13,980 bases of DNA from Candidatus Aenigmatarchaeota archaeon (GTDB taxonomy: Archaea > Aenigmatarchaeota > Aenigmatarchaeia > GW2011-AR5): assembly GCA_016198645.1 (NCBI GenBank), contig JACQIE010000037.1:1-13980 (forward strand), given 5' to 3'. Numbering within the stretch: the stretch's first letter is position 1; every line of letters starts with the position of its first letter. The notes beneath the pieces were generated by a model that was not told the origin of the DNA, made no database searches, and saw nothing but the letters and a program-made list of their open reading frames with translations. This document shows positions 12,080-13,980 of the stretch, piece after piece. The position numbers and the translations under genes were made by a program.

Positions 12080-13198
12080 CTACTTTCTCATCGCTTCCCG
12101 TACGCGCTTCACGGCTATCTCCATCGCGGCGGCGCGCGGGCTCTGCTTGCTTGCTTTTGCGTGCTCCAGCACAATTTTCGTGTTTTTCGTTATTTTTTCC
12201 TCTACAAGCTTGAGCATCTGGTCAGGATGCTTGCCGACGTATTCCGCATAGCTCGATATCACTCCACCTGCGTTCGCAACGAAGTCCGGCACGACCAGTA
12301 TTCCCAGTTCATGCAGTTTCTCCTCTATCTCCGTAGTCATGGGAATGTTAGCCGCTTCCGAAACTATCTTTGCCTTTATTTTCTTGTAATTCTTCTCGTT
12401 TATCGAGTTCGGCACGGCGGCAGGAATAAGCACGTCCACGGGCAATTCAAAAAGCGCTCCTCCGCCCAGAACCTTTGCTCCGGTATACTTGGTCACCGAG
12501 CCTTGCTTCGATTTGGCGTCCATAAGCTTCTGGTAATCCAGCCCGTTTTCGGAATAAGCAGTGCCTTTTGAGTCTGACACTGCAACGACTTTCGCGCCAA
12601 TCTCCGTCAAATATTTCATTGCGAACGTCCCGACGTTGCCGAAGCCTTCTATCGCCACTTTCGCACCCTTCACATGCATCTTCAGATGCTCCATAGCGAC
12701 TTTCGTCGCACGGAAAACGCCGTATCCCGTAGAGCCGAACTCATGCGGTATCCCGCAACCGACGCCGGGCTTTATGCACATCGTTGAAGGCTTGCCCGTA
12801 GCCGACTTCATGTCCCCGTTCGCTTTGGCAAACTCTGCCATCTCGTCTTCGCCCGTGTTCATGTCAGGCGCGGCCACGTATTGCGACGGGCATATGGGCT
12901 TTATGGCTTTCGAAAAAGAACGCATTATTTCCATTTTCTTTTCTTTCGTAAGCGTGCGGTCATCCGCGATTATTCCGGATTTCCCGCCGCCGAACGGCAA
13001 ATCAGCCAGCGCACACTTCCACGTCATCGTTCTCGCCAGCTTCGCAACTTCGTCCACGCTGACCGTAGGCGTCATCCTTGTGCCGCCCTTTCCCGGTCCG
13101 CGCGCCGTGTTGTCTATTACCGTGAAGCCGCGCATTCCCGTGCGCGCGTCGTAAACTTCCAGAATCTTTTCCGGCCCGAATTCGTCAAATTCAACCAT
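12080..13198 (-). CDS. gdhA: glutamate dehydrogenase family (Glu/Leu/Phe/Val) oxidoreductase
   Basis: Reversible NAD(P)-linked oxidative deamination of an amino acid, most likely glutamate. 372 residues. The dimerisation and catalytic domain holds KGGTRMTP (37-44), WKCALADLPFGGGKSGI (60-76) with substrate and catalytic lysines K61 and K73, and the catalytic aspartate D112 in AAPDMNTGEDEM. The Rossmann domain has GFGNVG (185-190) and AVSDSKG. It is shorter than usual archaeal GDH (about 420). The hinge stretch between ATGKP and EFGSTGYG carries extra residues (STMCIKPGVGCGIPH) with two cysteines, not seen in standard GDH. ATG 13198 is preferred over TTG 13213 because a good Shine-Dalgarno ends six bases before it. 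Leucine dehydrogenase is a less likely alternative. Confidence 0.88.
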   Translation of the reverse strand: MVEFDEFGPEKILEVYDARTGMRGFTVIDNTARGPGKGGTRMTPTVSVDEVAKLARTMTWKCALADLPFGGGKSGIIADDRTLTKEKKMEIMRSFSKAIKPICPSQYVAAPDMNTGEDEMAEFAKANGDMKSATGKPSTMCIKPGVGCGIPHEFGSTGYGVFRATKVAMEHLKMHVKGAKVAIEGFGNVGTFAMKYLTEIGAKVVAVSDSKGTAYSENGLDYQKLMDAKSKQGSVTKYTGAKVLGGGALFELPVDVLIPAAVPNSINEKNYKKIKAKIVSEAANIPMTTEIEEKLHELGILVVPDFVANAGGVISSYAEYVGKHPDQMLKLVEEKITKNTKIVLEHAKASKQSPRAAAMEIAVKRVREAMRK

Positions 13199-13204
13199 GA
13201 AAGC

Positions 13205-13212
13205 ACCTTCCA
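13205..13212 (-). promoter_or_regulatory. Shine-Dalgarno site of the glutamate dehydrogenase gene
   Basis: GGAAGGTG on the minus strand, six bases before the ATG at 13198. It is the clearest ribosome site in front of a first gene in the window and decides the start against TTG 13213. Confidence 0.65.
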
Positions 13213-13229
13213 ATAAAATGGCTGTTCAC

Positions 13230-13239
13230 CTTTATATCC
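13230..13239 (-). promoter_or_regulatory. TATA box of the glutamate dehydrogenase gene
   Basis: GATATAAAGG on the minus strand is centred about 36 bp before the ATG at 13198. This spacing leaves a leader of about ten bases, just enough to include the Shine-Dalgarno site. Confidence 0.55.
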
Positions 13240-13297
13240 CTCTTCTGCGCGCGTCAATTCATTGTTTTCGTCAATTCCCGCCGCCATATCATTCAGT

Positions 13298-13305
13298 CTA
13301 TATAA
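13298..13305 (+). promoter_or_regulatory. TATA box of the adenosyltransferase-like gene
   Basis: CTATATAA is centred 25.5 bp before the ATG at 13327, supporting that start over the upstream TTG at 13309. Confidence 0.65.
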
Positions 13306-13326
13306 TCGTTGCAAGCATATATTTCT

Positions 13327-13851
13327 ATGAAAGTCTTCCGCGACTCGCACAAGACTTTGACTGTGAAAGGCATGAAAGAGAAAACATCGCTCCGCGTTGA
13401 AGCCCTTGGCACCGTCGATGAACTTGATGCTTTCGTCGGCGCGGCGCGCGCCTGCTGCACGGATGGAAATATAAGAAAGGAATTGAAAGGCGTGCAACAG
13501 GATTTGCGTTCGCTTCTGGCGGAGTTGGCGGGCGCGGCGCGCGTGATAACGGCAAACGACGTAAGTAAACTTGATACTCTCATAGAAAAAACGGAGAAGC
13601 CGCTGCCGCCTCTTCGGAACTTTATCCTTACGTGGAACTCTCCCGAAGCATCTTCCCTGAACGTATGCCGCGCCGTTGCGCGGCGCGCCGAGCGGCGGCT
13701 CCTTGCACTGAAGAAAAAAGAGCCCGTCAATGAGCAGGCGTTCCGCTACCTTAATCGTTTGTCGGACGTCTTCTTTGCAATGGCGCGGCTTGCAGATAAA
13801 AACGCGGGCTTTGCCGGGGAGAAGTGGAACGGACGGAGCGAAAAGTTGTAG
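13327..13851 (+). CDS. PduO/MMAB-type cobalamin adenosyltransferase homologue lacking the N-terminal ATP motif
   Basis: The family transfers the adenosyl group of ATP to cob(I)alamin. 174 residues forming a five-helix bundle. Strong matches: LRVEALGTVDELDAFVGAAR (22-41), LNVCRAVARRAERR (111-124) with the ATP-contacting arginine and glutamate, and YLNRLSDVFFAMARLA (141-156). The N-terminal ATP loop of the family (TGDxGxTxL, followed by a glycine-rich bend) is missing: the region reads KTLTVKGMKEKTSLRVEA instead. Likewise the usual PGGS-like turn is WNSPEA. It may bind ATP differently, use another ligand, or be inactive. The start is fixed by TATA spacing; no upstream frame restores the motif. 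No other cobalamin gene is nearby. Confidence 0.85.
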   Translation: MKVFRDSHKTLTVKGMKEKTSLRVEALGTVDELDAFVGAARACCTDGNIRKELKGVQQDLRSLLAELAGAARVITANDVSKLDTLIEKTEKPLPPLRNFILTWNSPEASSLNVCRAVARRAERRLLALKKKEPVNEQAFRYLNRLSDVFFAMARLADKNAGFAGEKWNGRSEKL

Positions 13852-13888
13852 CAAATTGTGAATGCGGCGAACAAGAACGATTGAGAAA

Positions 13889-13896
13889 TTTAATAA
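13889..13896 (+). promoter_or_regulatory. TATA-like box for a possible right-edge gene
   Basis: TTTAATAA is centred 27.5 bp before the GTG at 13920. It overlaps the stop of the competing minus-strand frame. Confidence 0.4.
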
Positions 13897-13980
13897 CCAA
13901 ATCTTCTCTCGTAAGTCTTGTGGTCAAACCATTCAAGAATGATGGCCATTATTTTGACCTCATCTTTCGTAATCGTATAG
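13890..13980 (-). CDS. possible C-terminus of a gene entering from the right edge (minus)
   Basis: Reading inward from the edge, 29 codons run to a TAA at 13892-13890 and give a plausible protein end that includes DEVKIMAIILEWFDHKTYER and finishes RRFGY. If real it would converge with the adenosyltransferase-like gene, leaving a 38-bp gap. It conflicts with the plus-strand candidate over the same bases. Confidence 0.35.
   Translation of the reverse strand, partial: YTITKDEVKIMAIILEWFDHKTYERRFGY
13920..13980 (+). CDS. possible partial gene at right edge (plus)
   Basis: An open frame from GTG 13920 to the end of the window, 20 codons, beginning MVKPFKNDGHYFDLIF. The support is a TATA box at the spacing common in this window. 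It overlaps the competing minus-strand frame below; only one of the two is likely to be real, and too little is visible to assign a product. Confidence 0.38.
   Translation, partial: MVKPFKNDGHYFDLIFRNRI

Noticed and set aside
13117..13854. Minus-strand frame of 245 codons
   Set aside because: It is antisense to the adenosyltransferase-like gene and overlaps the start of the dehydrogenase gene; composition is typical of a shadow frame.
1..13980. tRNA, rRNA, CRISPR arrays and transposases
   Set aside because: No cloverleaf with a GGTTCGAATCC-like arm, no rRNA-like stretch, no regularly spaced repeats and no transposase or integrase motif were found by eye on either strand.

Overview
The window looks like a piece of an archaeal chromosome, most likely from a small-genome DPANN lineage (Micrarchaeota or Diapherotrites type; this placement is inference). 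Reasons: a two-subunit ADP-forming acetyl-CoA synthetase, an archaeal SepF, an archaeal-type 8-oxoguanine glycosylase (Ogg2) and many very short genes. Almost every transcription unit also has an archaeal TATA box centred about 24-28 bp before its start codon, so most transcripts should be leaderless. No tRNA, rRNA, CRISPR array, transposase or phage gene was seen.

Layout. (1) 1-615, minus strand: a possible partial gene at the edge, a 37-residue four-cysteine microprotein and an 89-residue helical protein, the last two coupled by an ATGA overlap. (2) 658-2437, plus: ribonuclease HIII, SepF, a decayed duplicate of the next gene's start with a palindromic insert, a zinc-ribbon protein, and a receiver-fold protein with a degenerate acceptor site. 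(3) 2459-5765, minus: a compact pyruvate dehydrogenase operon, E1alpha-E1beta-E2. (4) 5955-6926: a glutaredoxin-like protein (minus) and an unknown 200-residue protein (plus), divergent. (5) 6927-9194: ADP-forming acetyl-CoA synthetase alpha (minus) and a short beta subunit (plus), divergent across a 285-bp gap that may hold a small RNA. (6) 9195-9429: two adjacent 11-bp hairpins between convergent genes. (7) 9430-10449: MsrB and Ogg back to back on one shared promoter. (8) 10530-11335: an unknown 129-residue protein and a CsaA-like tRNA-binding protein. (9) 11361-13198, minus: NAD kinase and a glutamate-dehydrogenase-family enzyme. (10) 13327-13851: a PduO-type cobalamin adenosyltransferase homologue lacking the usual N-terminal ATP motif, then two competing partial reading frames at the right edge.

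Together the metabolic genes suggest that pyruvate is oxidised to acetyl-CoA by the 2-oxoacid dehydrogenase complex, and that acetyl-CoA is turned into acetate plus ATP by the ADP-forming synthetase. Glutamate dehydrogenase and NAD kinase link this to nitrogen and NADP(H) metabolism. The E3 subunit and lipoylation genes are not in the window. MsrB, Ogg and the glutaredoxin-like protein form a small oxidative-damage set. No clear new multi-gene defence or mobile system is visible. The most interesting unexplained items are the decayed duplicate with palindrome after sepF, the tandem hairpins at 9277-9334, the structured gap at 8295-8579, the receiver-like protein without a normal phospho-acceptor, and the adenosyltransferase homologue without its ATP loop.
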